Shown here piece by piece: positions 35,868 through 48,734 of a stretch of 64,000 bases of DNA. Every line of letters begins with the position of its first letter. Position 1 is the first letter of the stretch. The position numbers and the translations under genes are program-made. The notes under the pieces were generated by a model. It had not been told where the DNA came from and did not search any database. It saw only the letters and a list, made by a program, of their open reading frames with translations. This stretch comes from Microstegium vimineum (lineage: Eukaryota > Streptophyta > Magnoliopsida > Poales > Poaceae): contig CM039119.1 of NCBI GenBank assembly GCA_022036555.1, forward strand, positions 24,376,979 to 24,440,978. Reading direction: 5' to 3'.

Positions 35868-38781
35868 TCATTGAGGAAGCTTAGTTTTCCAAACAGGCTG
35901 GTACTGCTTCTCACCGCTCGTATTTGCACCACTCCTTATGTTTGGATCCCTAGAGAATATTTCTTCATCGGGCACTCTTGCATTAGCCATCTCCTCAAGA
36001 TCTTCTTGACCAACACGCCTGCCAAGCCTGTCATGTACGCTGAGCTTGCCCCCCAGCCGATCATGTGTTGATTCCTTTTCTCTGATCGGTCTGCCATAGT
36101 TTGATGCCCGATCGTCAAAACAAGGTTTCTTTTCTGCCTGATCGGCAGGGTAATACCCATTGCATTTAGGGCAATTATAGGAAGTGGGCAGCTTGATGCC
36201 TTCTTCCCAGCAATGAACAAAGAAGGGACACCTCCAATGATCTTTGTGCCTGTGCCACTCTTGGCGCCTCTCTTCTTCCTGCTGCCAATATTGCTCCTCC
36301 TGCGACCGCCGATAATCTTGTCGTGGCCTCCTGTGCATGATGACGACGCCATACAGTGCATGCTTATGTCTCCTGGCGTTGCTGCTTTCATTGGCAACTC
36401 TCTTGCCCTTTCTGCTATCGGTAAACTCCCTTCCCTTTACTTCATGCGCAGCTATCTGATGTTCAGGATCTACCGATGCGCTTTTCCTGGCAGCTTCTGA
36501 TGTCAGCACTTTAGTCTTTCCTCTAGTTTCTACCATGTTATTTGGAAACGGGTGTTGGTCGATCTTCATCGGCTTCTGGGCTTTGGAATTTTCAAACTTA
36601 ATTCGCCCAGATTCAATTTCTGACTGCAACTGCTGCCTAAAGACTTTGCAGTCATTGGTACTGTGTGAAGTTTCATTGTGTCATTTGCAATACCTGATCC
36701 TTCTAAGCTCTTCAGCCAATGGAATTACTTGATTAGGCGCTAGATTAATCCGCCCTTCTTGAAGCAATAGATCAAACATTCTATCGGCCTTGGTGATATC
36801 AAAGGTGAACTTTTCAGCTTCTTTCTGGCCAAATGGACAAGATATCGACTTCTTATCTTTTACCCATTCAGCAGCGCCGATACTTAGCTCCTCATCTGAC
36901 TCAGAATCTTTTTCTTGTCCAACGAAGGACACCCTTTTATTCCAAGTTTTTCTAGGTTCAAAAGTTTTAACGTCTGGATCGGCAATTCTCTGCACGAGAT
37001 GGCTCAAACTTTCAAACTCTTGAGACGTATATTTGTCCTTGATGTGTGGCAGCAATCCCTGGAAGGCCAAATCTGCCAATTGTCGATCATCAAGTACCAA
37101 GCTATAGCACTTGTTCTTTACGTCTCGCAACCTCTGGACGAGGCTTTCTACCGATTCATCGTTACGCTGCCTTAGTTTGACTAAATTGGTAATCTTCTTC
37201 TCATGCACGCCAGCGAAGAAGTACTTATGAAACTGCTTCTCTAGATCGGCCCAAGTAATCACAGAATTTGGAGGCAGTGAAATAAACCACGTAAATGTCA
37301 ATCTAGATAATGATGACGAGAACAATCTTACCCTCAGTTCATCCCTGCCTGTTGCTTCTCCACATTGAATAATGAAGCGATTGATGTGCTCCATCACTGA
37401 CGTGTTGTCTTGGCCTGAAAACTTTGTGAAATCCGGCACCTTGTACCCATTTGAGAGAGGAATCAAATCATATGCCGGAGGGTATGGCGTCCGATAAGAA
37501 TACATGTTAACTTTAGGTTTGATACCGAATTGTTCTTTCATCACTTCGGCGATCTTATCGGTCCAATATGCATCTTGATCTTGCCGATGCATTGGCTGGA
37601 TGTTGATTGGCTGAGCTGTTGATACGCCTCCTCGTATCTTGGCGGCAAATAAGCTAGAATGTTTGGCGCAGGCGTAGCACCAACTCGCTGAGTATTAATC
37701 ATTGGCTGATTTGCCGATGGATAACTTTGTACACTCACTGGGATGTACGGTGGCATTATATTCATCGGCCAATGCGCCAATGTTCCACTCTGAGCGTTCT
37801 CTAGGTACTGATACCCAGGTTGTACCACCTGTTGTTGAATCGGTGTTGGAGCAGTCCATCCAGGATTACAAGTCATCGACAGGTAATTCGCCGATAGTTG
37901 ATAGCTAACCGGTGCCTATCGCTCCTGTACCTTAGAGTAGTCAATAAATTGGCCACCTTGGTGTGCTGGTACTCCAGTTTGAGGATTCACCACTGCCATG
38001 GGTTGACTTGCAGTTGTCGTGCCTTGTTGCATCGGCAAAGGACTTGCCGATGGTGGCATATAAGGCACTTTGGGTATCACCACCTGAAGATCTTCTGATG
38101 GCAACTGCACGGTTGAAGAGGGCGTAGCATAATGTGTTATCGGGATCATCGGCTGTGCAGGCATTGCCGATGCCATGGGGCTCTTCCACGCTGTATTGTT
38201 ACCTTGGATCAGATTAGAGTCAGCAGATGGATTTGGAGGCATACCGTATCCCCACCAGTTGGCGGGAGTTGTCTGACTCTTAGTTGCGGGCCCTGACATT
38301 GCCGATGCCATCTGATCTGTGCTGAATCGAGTGACACTTACATGGCTCGATCTTGGAGGAGTAACCTCATCGGCAGTTGGATCCACATGTTGGGAAGATG
38401 CCACTGGAACCACCGATGAATTTGTAGCAGATGCCGATCCAGGTTGATGATACGCTGGACCAACATACTAGGGTGCATGTCCTTCTTTGAAAGATTGCAT
38501 AACAGCATTGTTTACAATATTGGACAACACACTGGAGTGGCTAATTAACGCATGATTTAATGCGGAATTAACCATGTCTTGTAATTTACCAGGATTGGCG
38601 TCGAAGGTGACCTATCGTGTCAACGGTGGATCTTGCTTCTGGATAGCTTCGCTGCTCCTGTTTAGGCTGAAGGACTTTAGATACAACTGCTTGTACTCCT
38701 CCATAGCCTGCTTTTGATCATCTTTCAGATCTGCTTCGGAGACTTCAATGACATTGCGCGGATTGATATCAGTGTCCCCCA
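35868..38781 (-). pseudogene. G1 gag, broken into several frames
   Basis: The N terminus starts MGDTDINPRNVIEVSEADL at 38781 and stops at 38612. A Pro/Gln/Ser-rich part follows (37541-38413). The gag core (36681-37592) has the retrotransposon gag fold motifs: VPDFTKFSGQ, MEHINRFIIQCGEA, FTWFISLPPNSVITWADLEK and LVQRLRDVKNKCYSL. The C-terminal part (35868-36629) contains the Cys/His cluster RCPFFVHCWEEG...YNCPKCNGYY, a probable nucleic-acid-binding knuckle. At least three stops or frame changes separate these blocks. Confidence 0.8.
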
Positions 38782-38822
38782 TAAGCCTGATATGGGTTAA
38801 ATCGTGGTCTAAAGATGTATTA

Positions 38823-38850
38823 TTGGTCCCACTGGGTGTGCCAAAAGACG
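38823..38850 (-). promoter_or_regulatory. Primer-binding-site region of G1
   Basis: Directly inside the 5' LTR the minus strand reads CGTCTTTTGGCACACCCAG, then TGGGACC. GGCACxCCCxGTGGGAC sequences are usual just after the 5' LTR of Tat-like elements. The priming tRNA cannot be named from the sequence alone. Confidence 0.5.
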
Positions 38851-39724
38851 TGTTGACGCAAAAGCCGTCGGATCTGCGAACACGTCGAGCTAATACCCAA
38901 AATCGATATCCGAAGTGTGCCAGTCGATTTGACCAGTTAATCGGCAAGGACGATAACTAGAACAAACTTGAGCGAGACGACAGCGATGCGCCCGGACGTC
39001 AAGGCTCTAATTTGCTCCCAACGCGGATCTTGCAAAGCTTGACGGAGATCCGTCAACACCTCGTAAGAACTCGTAGATGAAATACAACTAATGTAGTAAA
39101 CGTACATTACTGGAAAAATAGATGAAAATAGTAAACTTCTTTGATTGATTGTGTATATATCTTTTTTTACACCACCCCTCGGTACATATTTATACCCCAT
39201 CAAGAGGAGTTGTAAACAGACACGACTCATACCTTACTAAACAAAACTCCTATTTTTAAGGAAATAAACGACTCGCACAAGAGTCAAATTCAAACTATAA
39301 TAATAATACCTATCTTTAAGGAAACAAATGACTCGTGCAAGAGTCAGACTCAAACTATAACAATAATACTGGCATAAAATCATCAGTTTCCCTATCCATC
39401 TTCCTTACGATGAAACTTTCCATCGGCAGACTTTTTCCAATTTGCAACCTTCTTCCATTACCATTGGCAACCTCCTGCTGACGTCAGTCACGTCATCCTG
39501 CAACCATCGGCAATACCTTCCTATCGGCAACCTCTTCCTATCGGCAAATAGCCTTCTTTTTTCCTTACACTTTCTTCAACTAAATCTACTATCGGTAACC
39601 TCCTTTGCCTCCATCGGTAACCTAACCGATAGTATTCTTAGTGCCGATAGGACACAGAGACTCTCTCCTTACTAATTCAACGCACCCGGTCCATATTGAC
39701 ACGTACCAAAAAACGGTGTCAACA
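38851..39724 (-). repeat. 5' LTR of G1, 874 bp
   Basis: Pairs with the 3' LTR at 27686-28577 and differs by scattered substitutions and one fewer cctatcggcaacctctt unit. The minus-strand TATA box (complement of atatttatac) is at about 39186-39195. Confidence 0.9.
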
Positions 39725-41507
39725 GAAGCATATAAAATTAATACTTATAAAACATGGAAGTGTGATACCTATATTGATTTTAATTATAAAATCATATTTA
39801 ACAATTGAATATTTAACTATATATGGAACAACATATGTTATAAAAATATCAGCACTAACATATAGATCATATCAACACAAGGCAAACGCAACTTAAATGA
39901 AGTTAAAGGGAATTAAAACTTAAATTGCTTTTAGTTAATTAAATAGTTATTTGAATAAACATTAATTAAACTAATATACAAATTATCAAAAGTTAATAAT
40001 TAAGTTATATTAACAGTAACACTGTGGCGTAGAGTACGAAGACACGATTCTAACGTAACTTGAACGGATTAAAATGGAGGAAGATGGAGATTAAAAGATC
40101 ATTGACAATTTCGTAATTACCTTGTCTTCCACCTTTTGACTGCTCGTACACAGCAGGGAATGTGTTTGGCCTGCTGCATGGCCTGCCGGCCGGATGTAGC
40201 ACAGAGCTGGGCCAGGCGGGGCAGGGACCGAGGACGGGTGCCTGCTGGGCAGCGAGAGAGTTCGGCTAGGGCCCTTTGGCGGCCGGTCGGCGCACTGGGT
40301 GCAGGTCCCACTCGTGGCTAGGGCAGAGCCAGCCGGCAGAGTAAGGCAAGGCAGCGGCCGACCATGACCGGTGACGTGGCTGTGCAGCTCGCACAGGGCG
40401 CGTGAAGCCGGGCTGGCACGGGTGGGCGTGTGGTGAGGCCGAGGGTGCGGTTCCGTGTCCAGGGGCGCACCGCCCTTGCCAAGATAAGATGGCCGGGAAA
40501 AAGAAAGAACAGACCGCATCCATGGAGCTCCTCGACGGAAAAGTTCACCAGAAAAATGGAAACAAAGGGGAAACGATCAACATTGACGGATCGGTTAAAA
40601 GGAAGACACCACGGTGAAGAGAAAAACGAGACGAACCTCGTGGTGGTCTCGGAATCTTCGGGAGACATCGGAGTTGGCCGTAAAAGCTCGCCGGGGAGTT
40701 CGCCGGAATTTAGTAGATGCGGAACTTCGATTTTAGATCCACGGAGTTCGCCGATGGAAAAACGGATCGTACTTTCGCAACCAGCGCGTCGAGAGTTACG
40801 CCGTCATATATATATTGATAGGGTTTGGAAAAGATGGAAAAAAGAGATATTTTTATTATTTTCGTAATTAATTAATTTCGGGATTAAAATAATTTCAGAA
40901 AAGTCCAGAATTGATATTTAAGCCACGAAAAATACTCTGAAATCTGCAAAAATTCTCGGAAAATTCTCGGAGATACTTTATAACATGATGAACCAAAATA
41001 AAGTATTTGGAGCTCATGAAAAGATATTTTGGAGCATCTAAAAATTAGATTACGCTCACAGATAAATGGGAAAAAGTTCCGGAAAAAGCAAAAAAAAAAT
41101 TCGATAAGAATTTAGAGATATATTGCTGAATTATGAACTCAAGGGAATGATTTGGATCAAGATACACAGGATCTTGAGAATGTCCAAACAAAAGATTATG
41201 GTCGAGAGAGATAGAAATTGATTATAGAAAAAGATAGATTTGAACTAGAGACCGATAAACGGCTTACTAATCGCATTTTAAAAACTTTATACACTCACAT
41301 ACATCAAGAAAAGCAACGAACAACCACCACAACAATCAAAACCTATCAAATTGATTTAAAAAAGTTTATAAATTCACTTTTCCTATACTAAATTTGCACA
41401 ACTTGAACTATTCTTGGAAAATTTTATTTCAACATTAAAATCATTTATTTCATTTAGTATTTTCTAAGCACAATCCAAAATTGGAAATTTTGGAGTGTGA
41501 CAACTAT

Positions 41508-42423
41508 GATGAGGGAAATCCGCAATGAGATGATCCTTGCTATTGCACTTGAAACATCTTCTATCCTTCTCATTTAACTTGTGTAAGCTCTTCTTCCTTC
41601 TTGCTCTATAGCCCTTCTTCTTCATGAACTAGCTAAATTTCTTGACAAATAGAGTCATCTCTTCTTCATCATCATCACTATTGCTTGAGCTTTCATCATT
41701 GCTTGATTCATCACACTTGATCTTTGCTTTTCCCTTTGATGAAGATGTGGCCCTGAATGCCAAGCTCTTCTTCTTGTCATCCTTCTTCTCATCTTTATTT
41801 TCCTTGTTCTCTCTTATCTTGTCCTTGTCTTCTCTAAAGGTGTCATCGGTTATCACTTCACCAAGAACTTGGTTCGGTGTCATTGTGTCCAATCCACTTA
41901 TCACCAATAAAGTGACTAGCATCTCAAATCTTGAGGGAAGGCTACTAAAAAATTAGAATGAGAAGTCCTTGTTCTCCACATTCTCTCCAAGTGACTTGAG
42001 GTCATTGACAAGCACCTCAAGCCTATTGAACATCTCCGACACATTCTCATCTTCCTTCATCTTGAAGCTTGCAAACTTCTCCTTCAAAATGTATGCCTTG
42101 GCCCCCTTCATGGATTGAGTCCCTTCATATAACTCTTATAGCTTCTTCCATGCCTCATGAGCTCTCTCAATGTTCTTGATTTGTTCAAACACTTCTCATG
42201 AGATTGCTTCATGCATGACACTCAAGGCAATGTCATTGTTTTGGAGCTTCTCCTCCTCGGCCACGGTGGGTGCCTCCTCATTAGCTACCTCAAACTTCTT
42301 GTCAACCACCAAACATATCTTCCGGTTGATTGATTTAATATGGGTGATCATCAATATCTTCCAATAGCTATAATTGGTGCCGTCAAACTTGGGTGGTCTC
42401 TTGGTGTTGTTGATTTGAGCCAT
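41508..42423 (-). pseudogene. Copia copy A gag, N-terminal part
   Basis: Starts MAQINNTKRPPKFDGTNYSY at 42423, just inside the primer site, as expected for Maximus/SIRE gag. A TAA at 42136-42138 (shared with copy B) interrupts KKL-ELYEG. Then follow MKGAKAYILKEKFASFKM, the acidic-basic region DDTFREDKDKIRENK and the CCHC zinc knuckle, RCFKCNSKDHLIADFP. Here the last Cys of the knuckle has become Phe, whereas copy B keeps C-x2-C-x4-H-x4-C. The frame is cut at 41508 by the Tekay-like solo LTR and resumes at 25855. Confidence 0.82.
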
Positions 42424-42465
42424 TTTAACACCGTGGGATGTTAAGCCTTGTAAGAACGGTGTACC

Positions 42466-42478
42466 GGCTCTGATACCA
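42466..42478 (-). promoter_or_regulatory. Primer-binding site of Copia copy A (initiator tRNA-Met)
   Basis: The minus strand reads TGGTATCAGAGCC two bases inside the LTR, the standard complement to the 3' end of plant initiator tRNA-Met used by Copia elements. It is a binding site, not a tRNA gene. Confidence 0.85.
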
Positions 42479-42480
42479 CT

Positions 42481-45400
42481 TGAAAGGTCTAGATATGGCT
42501 AGAGGGGGGTGAATAGCCTATTTAAAAATTCTACAACACTAAGTAAACTTGTTAGAATAAAACACGGCGTAAGGCAAGTTTGCACTAGCACTACTATGGT
42601 CAGCAAGCCAAATATTACAATTCTAGTCACTAGCAAGAGATATACTATATCACACAAACAAGCTAGCTAACTAGAAAGCTCTAACAAGCTACACAAACCT
42701 AAAGAGCTAAGTTACTCTACTTTGCGGGAAAGTAAGAATGTAAATGCAAAGCTAGAGTTAGAAGGGTTATACCGCCGCGGAGAGAATACCAATGAATAGC
42801 CAAACAATCACAATAATAATCCTCGGTGAAAGACAATGTGACACAAGATTTTTACCGAGGTTCACTTGTTTGCCAACAAGCTAGTCCTCGTTGTAGCGAT
42901 ACACCTACTTGGAGGTTCACGCGCTAATTGACATCACACGCCAAACCCATCACCGGGTGCCGCAAAACCAACACAAGATAGGGATCCACAAGCTACGAGA
43001 AATCCACTAGAGATACCTTTCGCGAACTCCCGCGGGGAAGGTTCAAGAACCCCTCACAATCCACCGATCGGAGCCGGAGACAAACACCTTCCTCCGCTCA
43101 ACGATCCTCGTCGCACCAAGCCGTCTAGGAGGTGGCAACACCCAAGAATAACAAGAGCTCCCACGATGACGACGATCACCATGTGCCACTAGTATGCAAT
43201 CAATCAAGCAATGCACTTGGTTCACTCAATCTCATGAAATTGTCAAGTGTATCAAAGAGATGAGTCGGTGGAGTAATCTCAAGCAAGCACAAGTGTAGGA
43301 GTGAAGTAGGAGTGCAAGAGGGTGCCCCTTGGGCCGGCCATACCACCTTATATAGCCTCCACTCAAACACTAGCCGTTTTACCACTGAAAACGCTTTCAG
43401 CGCCCACTCCAGACGCTAGCAACAGTGAGGGTCCGGACCATCAACAGCGTCCGGACACCCCTCACAGGCTCAGACTGCTCCTCTGTCTCAACCTCCGGAC
43501 GCGGCCTCCGAACGCGGCCTCTAGACGCGCGCAATGCGCGGTCCGGACCAACGGCCACGCGTCCGGTCACCTAGCCATTTGAAACGGCTTCTTCCCGCGC
43601 TCACCAGCGAGCTCCACGTGGCTCTGGACGTGAGCTACAGCGGCCCAAAGCTCGCTCCATCCGGACCCCATGCAGAGAGGGTCCAGAGAGCAACTTTCCT
43701 CCGGACGCACGTCTGGAGCTCACCATCCGGACCGCAAACAGCGTCCGATCCTTCTTCTAGAACTAGCAGAGAGCACCAGACAGTCCTGACAGCGTCCGGA
43801 CCTCCAACAGCATCCGGACTCTCCTTCTTAGTCAAGCCGCCTAGGGTATGCTTCTAGACGCACACGAGATGGTCCGAACAGCCACTACCCCTAGCGTCCG
43901 GACCCAGTGTCCGGACTGCCTTCTTCTGCCCAAAAACTTCACCAACTTCTCCCAAGCTTCCAAGGGCTAACACTTAGTGATTCAAGCACTTGTGCACGTG
44001 TGTTAGCTTTTAGTTCACATTTATCTTGGAATTAGTTGGTTGTTTCACTAGTTCAATTGATTTTAATGCAATGCATATGAACCTAGTGGCACATGATAAC
44101 CGTAATCAAACACAAGAGCTCCCTCCTTGATAGTACGACTATCTATCCTAAATATGATCACACCCTCTATGGTGTCTTGATCACCAAACCAAAAATGGTT
44201 CCTATAATCACCTTTGCCTTCACACCATTTTTCCTTTGCACTTCACCTCCACCATGCTAGACCCTTTGCAATCACCACCTTGATCCACTTACTGCATCAC
44301 ATGGCATGTACCAACCTATCTCATTGTAAGGAACATGGTCCTCATGTCCAGTTTAGTTTGGATTTTGGTGTTTGATGATCAACATAACCAAATTGGACTA
44401 ACGTATTTGCAAGTGTTTATTTTGTAGTCCAATAGGGTGCAAACATGCTTTGGACTTAGGCAACACCACAAACAAGACATTTGAAGCATATAGAAGACCT
44501 AAAAGATCAAGCATAGTTCAAGCATGGAGGATGGAACCTACTCGGAAGCAAGACCGCGAAGATACAAAGTCTTTCGGACGCGAGGCGACGAGCGTCCGGA
44601 CTTTTGGAAATCACCCGAGGAGAAAACAGTGAAGAAACGAGCTCTGGATGCTACGATTTCTAGGGTCCGGACCATCGTGGGTGCGTCCGGACGCCTAGGT
44701 TTTGGTATGCGAAATTCAGAGAGTCCGGACGCTGTGAACAGTACGTGTCCGGACCATAGTGCTTGCGTCCGGACGCACACAGAGAAGAACCCGAGAGCTT
44801 CAAGGGCTCCGGACGCTGTCCGGAGTATGGGGTCCGGACCAACAATGGCGTCCGAACCCTATGCAGACAGGTTCCAGAGGCGCTCGAAGACACCGGACGG
44901 TGTCCGGAGTATAGCGTCTGGACCAAAGGATGCGTCCGGACCCATTGTTAGCCACAGCGCACAGAAGACCGTTGGAAGGTCCGGACGCGCACGCGATTGT
45001 ACGGACCCCCGCTGCTGTCTGCGTCCGGAGCTACGCAGAGGAGCTGCATCAAGGTACCAACGGCTCCATTTGGCTTGGGGCTTATATAATGACCTTTGGC
45101 CAGCCAAATGAGAGTAAGGAGACTTGAGGAAACATACCAAGGTGTTGTACACCATTCTAGTGATCTCCATATGCATAGAGCTTAGTGATACACTTGGTGA
45201 TTAGCATTTGTGCTTTGCGAAGTGCTTAGGCTAGTTAGACCATTGCTCTTGCGCTTGCTCTAGGTGTAAGCCTAGTGTTAGTAAGGTTTGTAAACCTCTT
45301 GATCAAAGGGTGCTTGCGCGCACCAAGCTTGTACTCGGTGGGGCTTGTAATCATGCGCGATCACACCAACCGCGTTTGTGGTGTGGCCGCCACTGGTGTA

Positions 45401-46024
45401 CCGAAGGGAACAAGGCCCACGGTGTTTCGGCTGGAAACTTGATAGTGAAGACGGCGGAGAGCATCCGGGAGAGGCTTGCCGGAAGGCACATCGGAGACCC
45501 ACTTGCGCGTGGGGAGAGCCCAAGGCTATCCACGGAGTTACCCGACCGGGAGCTTGGCCCTTGCGCGGGATTCCTTGCGAGGGGCTCTAACGAGGACTAG
45601 GGGGAAGCTTGCACGCTTCTCGATACCTCGGTAAAAATACCGGAGTCATCGACGGTAGTTTGCATCTATACCTTGCTCTTTACCTTCTGCACTTACTTTA
45701 TTTACCTTGTGTTCTTTACCTTTCCTAGCTTAGTTGATAGGCTAGTTGGTAGGTTTGGAAACTAGGTTGCATAACTCTTTTGCGGTAGATATAGCAACAC
45801 TTAGCAAAACCTTAGTTGCACTACTAGATAGTTTACGTTTTGCATAGGTTTTACTAAGGTTAGAAAAAATAGGCCATAGATTAGAGAGTAGTTTTTAAGT
45901 GACCTAATTCACCCCCCCTCTTAGGCATCACGGTCCTTTCACTCATGATTCACACTTAGAGATCAAGGTTAGTACTTAGGTAGGTTTCATCAATTACTCA
46001 AAAGCAAACACATGGGGACTCTCA
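42481..46024 (-). repeat. Copia LTR b (5' LTR of copy A and 3' LTR of copy B), split by a solo LTR
   Basis: Same boundaries as LTR a (tgaaaggtctagatatggc to ggggactctca). Without the 1617-bp solo LTR and duplicated CTCAT it is 1922 bp, the most complete of the three. The TCCGGA cluster lies at 43430-43920. Its left side meets the primer site of copy A and its right side meets the polypurine tract of copy B (46025-46038), so it is shared by both internal regions. Confidence 0.85.
44325..45941 (+). mobile_element. Solo LTR of a second Copia family, 1617 bp, TSD CTCAT
   Basis: The ends are TGTAAGGAACATGG and CACGGTCCTTTCA (TG...CA), flanked by CTCAT at 44320-44324 and 45942-45946. LTR a and LTR c show the empty site (ctatctcatgattc). 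The 3' tip (aattcaccccccctcttaggcat, abbreviated here to its first part aattcacccccc) resembles Maximus/SIRE LTR tips, in plus orientation. It has 13 TCCGGA words at 44580-45030 although the rest of the sequence is not alignable to LTRs a-c by eye. A plus-strand TATA candidate, gcttatataatg, lies at about 45080. The frames inside it are chance frames. Confidence 0.82.
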
Positions 46025-47220
46025 ATCTCTCCCTTTTTGGTAATTGATGACAACCTTTCTTATAAAGATATGAAATATAATCATTTTGAACTTGAGTTGC
46101 TTGTCCAAGCATTTTAATCAAAGATTTATAATTGGACAAGTCACACAAATTTGATTTTGGTTGTTATTAGCTCCCCCTACATATGTGCTTCTAGAGTTTT
46201 GTTCAAGTTTAGCACATATGCATAGATAGACAATGTTGGAGAGTAAATAGCTACCAAATGTTGCTAAGGTTTTAAGAGTAGACCTTTGAAGCATGATACC
46301 ATCGGAGTGCGGAAATTAGAATCACCCTTAGCACCATGACAAGCTAGGTATCAAGTAAACACTAGAAACCCTGTGAGATCAACATTAAGAGCAAGGTTTC
46401 TAGATACCACTTGAGGAAGCACTAATCTAGCTTACCAACCTATGCATGCTAGTTGATCAATCATCATTCAATTTATATCACTAGCAATCACCACACAAGC
46501 ATGAAAATTTGAATAGAAGTACTTGTGCAACAATACATATGAGGAATGCAAGCATTCAAATGCAACAAGGTGTTCATGAGCTTGCTCCCCCTACTTATGT
46601 GTTCTTTTCAAAATTGATTTTTTATTTTCTCCCTTTTAACTTTCAATTTCTCCCCCTTAAGCATTTCTCCCCTTTTGGTCAACTTTTATTTCTCCCCCTT
46701 AAGCATTTCTCCCCTATTGGTCAACTTTTATATCTTTCCACAAATTCTCCCCCTTTGTCATCCAATTGACACAAAAAGGTGGGAATAATTATAGATATGT
46801 AAGTTTTACTCCCCCTTAGTGTGAGATAGGGTGAAAGATTGTTTTCAACTTTGGTTTGAACTAAGCTACTTGCCCAAGATATTTAATTCGGTTTAAACCA
46901 TAGACAAACTTGTTCACACATACAAAGATGGTTATCTTGCCTATGTTGAATTAAACACTTAAGCTCATAGACATAGATCAAAAACTAGGATTGCAAGCCC
47001 ATCAACATGTCATATGCTACCACTGGATCATATCAAGTCATGGAAGCAATAGTGGTACCATATAAGCATCAAATTCATTTAGTTTGCATGAATGAGCCTA
47101 GAAGCATGAGTGATGTCTATATGCTCTACACAAGTCCTAGCAAAGTATGCATGAATGCTCTCAAATCAACTTGTACCTTGCTTTGTCGGAGTAGAGGCAT
47201 GTCATACAAGTGGGGGTGCA
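46025..47220 (-). other. Polypurine tract and 3' untranslated region of Copia copy B
   Basis: The tract against LTR b reads AAAAAGGGAGAGAT on the minus strand (46025-46038). Farther in, a unit of about 49 bp with tctcccccttaagcatttct and tggtcaacttttat is tandemly duplicated at about 46648-46735; copy A has it only once (about 20978-21035). No coding sequence. Confidence 0.7.
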
Positions 47221-48700
47221 TCAACTCATGTTGGAGAAATCAAGTATGTTCAACTCATTCCTTAGCTTGCAAAACCTTTTCTCATCTAGTGGCTTGGTGA
47301 AAATATCGGCCAATTGATCTTCGGTGCCCACACTCTCTATTGAAATGTCCCCTTTCAATTGATGATCTCTAATGAAATGGTGCCGACATCAATATGCTTT
47401 GTTCTTGCATGTTGGATAGGGTTGTTGGTTAGCTTGATTGCACTTTCATTGTCACATAACAAAGGCACCTTCTTGAATTTGACTCCAAAATCATTCAATG
47501 TAGCTTTCATCCAAAGTCTTTGTGCACAACAACTCCCCGCACTAATGTATTTGGCTTCGGCGGTAGAGAGTGCCACACTATTTTTCTTCTTTGATGACCA
47601 TGAGACAAGTGAGCTTCCAAGCAATTGACATGTGCCCGATGTGCTTTTCCTTTCTATCTTGCAATCCGCATAGTCCGAGTCGGAGTATCCAAGTAACTGA
47701 AAGTTTGATCCTTTAGGATACCACAACCCAACATTTGGTGTATGCTTCAAATATCTCAATATCCTCATTGTAGCATTCAAATGACTCTCTCTAGGAGATG
47801 CTTGAAACCTTGCACACATGCATACACTAAACATGACATCCAGTCTTGATGCGGTCACATAGAGTAGGCTACCAATCATTGATCTATATAGCTTTTGATC
47901 TACCATGTTGCCACTAGCATCACTATCCAAGTTACCATTTGTTCCCATTGGTGTGCTAATTGACTTTGCTTCATCTAGATTGAACTTCTTGAGCATGTCC
48001 TTGATATACTTTCCTTGACTTACAAAAGGGTCATTCTTCATTTGCTTGACTTGAAGACCAAGGAAGTAACTAAGTTCACCAAGAATAGACATCTCAAACT
48101 CTTTTTCCATCATATTGCCAAATTCTTCACAAAACTCTTGATTGGTTGATCCAAAAATAATGTCATCCACATAGATTTGCAACATAAACAAGTCCTTGCC
48201 AATCTTCTTGTTGAAGAGGGTAGTATCAACCTTGCCCATTATGAATCCCTTAGAGAGGAGAAAGTCCCTCAACCTCTCATACCATGCTCTAGGTGCTTGT
48301 TTCAAACCATACAATGCCTTTCTAAGCTTGTACACATGGTTGGGTTTCTTGTCATCTTCAAAACCGGGTGGTTGTTCAACATATACCAATTCATTGATGT
48401 ACCCATTGAGAAATGCACTCTTCACATCCATTTGATAGAGCTTGATGTTGTGAGCACAAGCATAATACAATAGAATCCTTATTGCTTCTAGCCTTGCCAC
48501 CGGTGCATATGTTTCTCCAAAGTCAAGACCCTCTACTTGAGTGTACCCTTGTGCAACTAGTCTTGCTTTGTTCCTCACCACTATGCCATCTTGATCTTGT
48601 TTGTTGCGAAAGACTCATCTTGTGCCAATAACATTATGATTCTTTGGTCTCTCAACTAGCTCCCAAACTTGATTTCTAGTGAAGTTGTTGAGCTCTTCAT
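47221..48700 (-). pseudogene. Copia copy B reverse transcriptase and RNase H
   Basis: Better preserved than copy A: one open frame of 408 codons (47355-48581) includes ARLVAQGYTQVEGLDFGETY, YQMDVKSAFLNGYINELVYV, YGLKQAPRAWYERLRDFLLS, the catalytic YVDDIIFGS and the RNase H blocks GYSDSDYADC, LSTAEAKYISAG and CDNESAIKL. A frame slip near 47385 separates the last part (HQLKGDISIES...LADIFTKPLDE), and the N-terminal QVWELVERPKNH block (48600-48700) contains a stop near 48617. Overall it is still a pseudogene because gag, protease and integrase are broken. Confidence 0.85.
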
Positions 48701-48734
48701 GCATAGCATTCACCCAATCAATATCTTGCAAAGC

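Larger units (their letters stand above)
27686..39724 (-). mobile_element. Level 4: Tat-like Gypsy retrotransposon G1, 12.0 kb, TSD GAAGC
   Basis: Two LTRs (27686-28577 and 38851-39724) begin TGTTGACGC on the plus strand and end GGTGTCAACA; GAAGC flanks the element at 27681-27685 and 39725-39729. On the minus strand the order is gag, protease, RT, RNase H, a second (archaeal-type) RNase H, integrase. A PMD gene lies antisense between integrase and the 3' LTR. The doubled RNase H and antisense extra gene place it in the Tat lineage. Several stops break gag and pol, so the copy is not autonomous. It is saturated with GCCGAT/ATCGGC. Confidence 0.92.
25856..41502. mobile_element. Level 3: Tekay-like solo LTR (about 3.6 kb), split by Gypsy G1, TSD ACTAT
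   Basis: The ends are TGTCACACCCAG and GGAGTGTGACA (TG...CA), flanked by ACTAT on both sides (25851-25855 and 41503-41507). Copy B shows the empty site (cattatcactatgatgagg, near 51566). Without G1 and its duplicated target, the element is about 3.6 kb with no retroviral-type domain, so it reads as one long LTR. The length and the TGTCACAC end suit Tekay/Del chromoviruses. The frame at 26506-26919 (minus) is open for 137 codons but has no known domain and lies in LTR sequence. The stretch 39730-41502 is also non-coding. Orientation is probably minus but unproven. Confidence 0.7.

Noticed and set aside
25856..41502. One large autonomous retrotransposon with G1 pol as its own
   Set aside because: G1 has its own LTRs and TSD (GAAGC). 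Removing it leaves only about 3.6 kb with no coding domains.
42466..42478. tRNA-Met-like sequence
   Set aside because: Only the 13-nt complement of the tRNA 3' end is present, at the expected primer-site position; there is no tRNA gene body.
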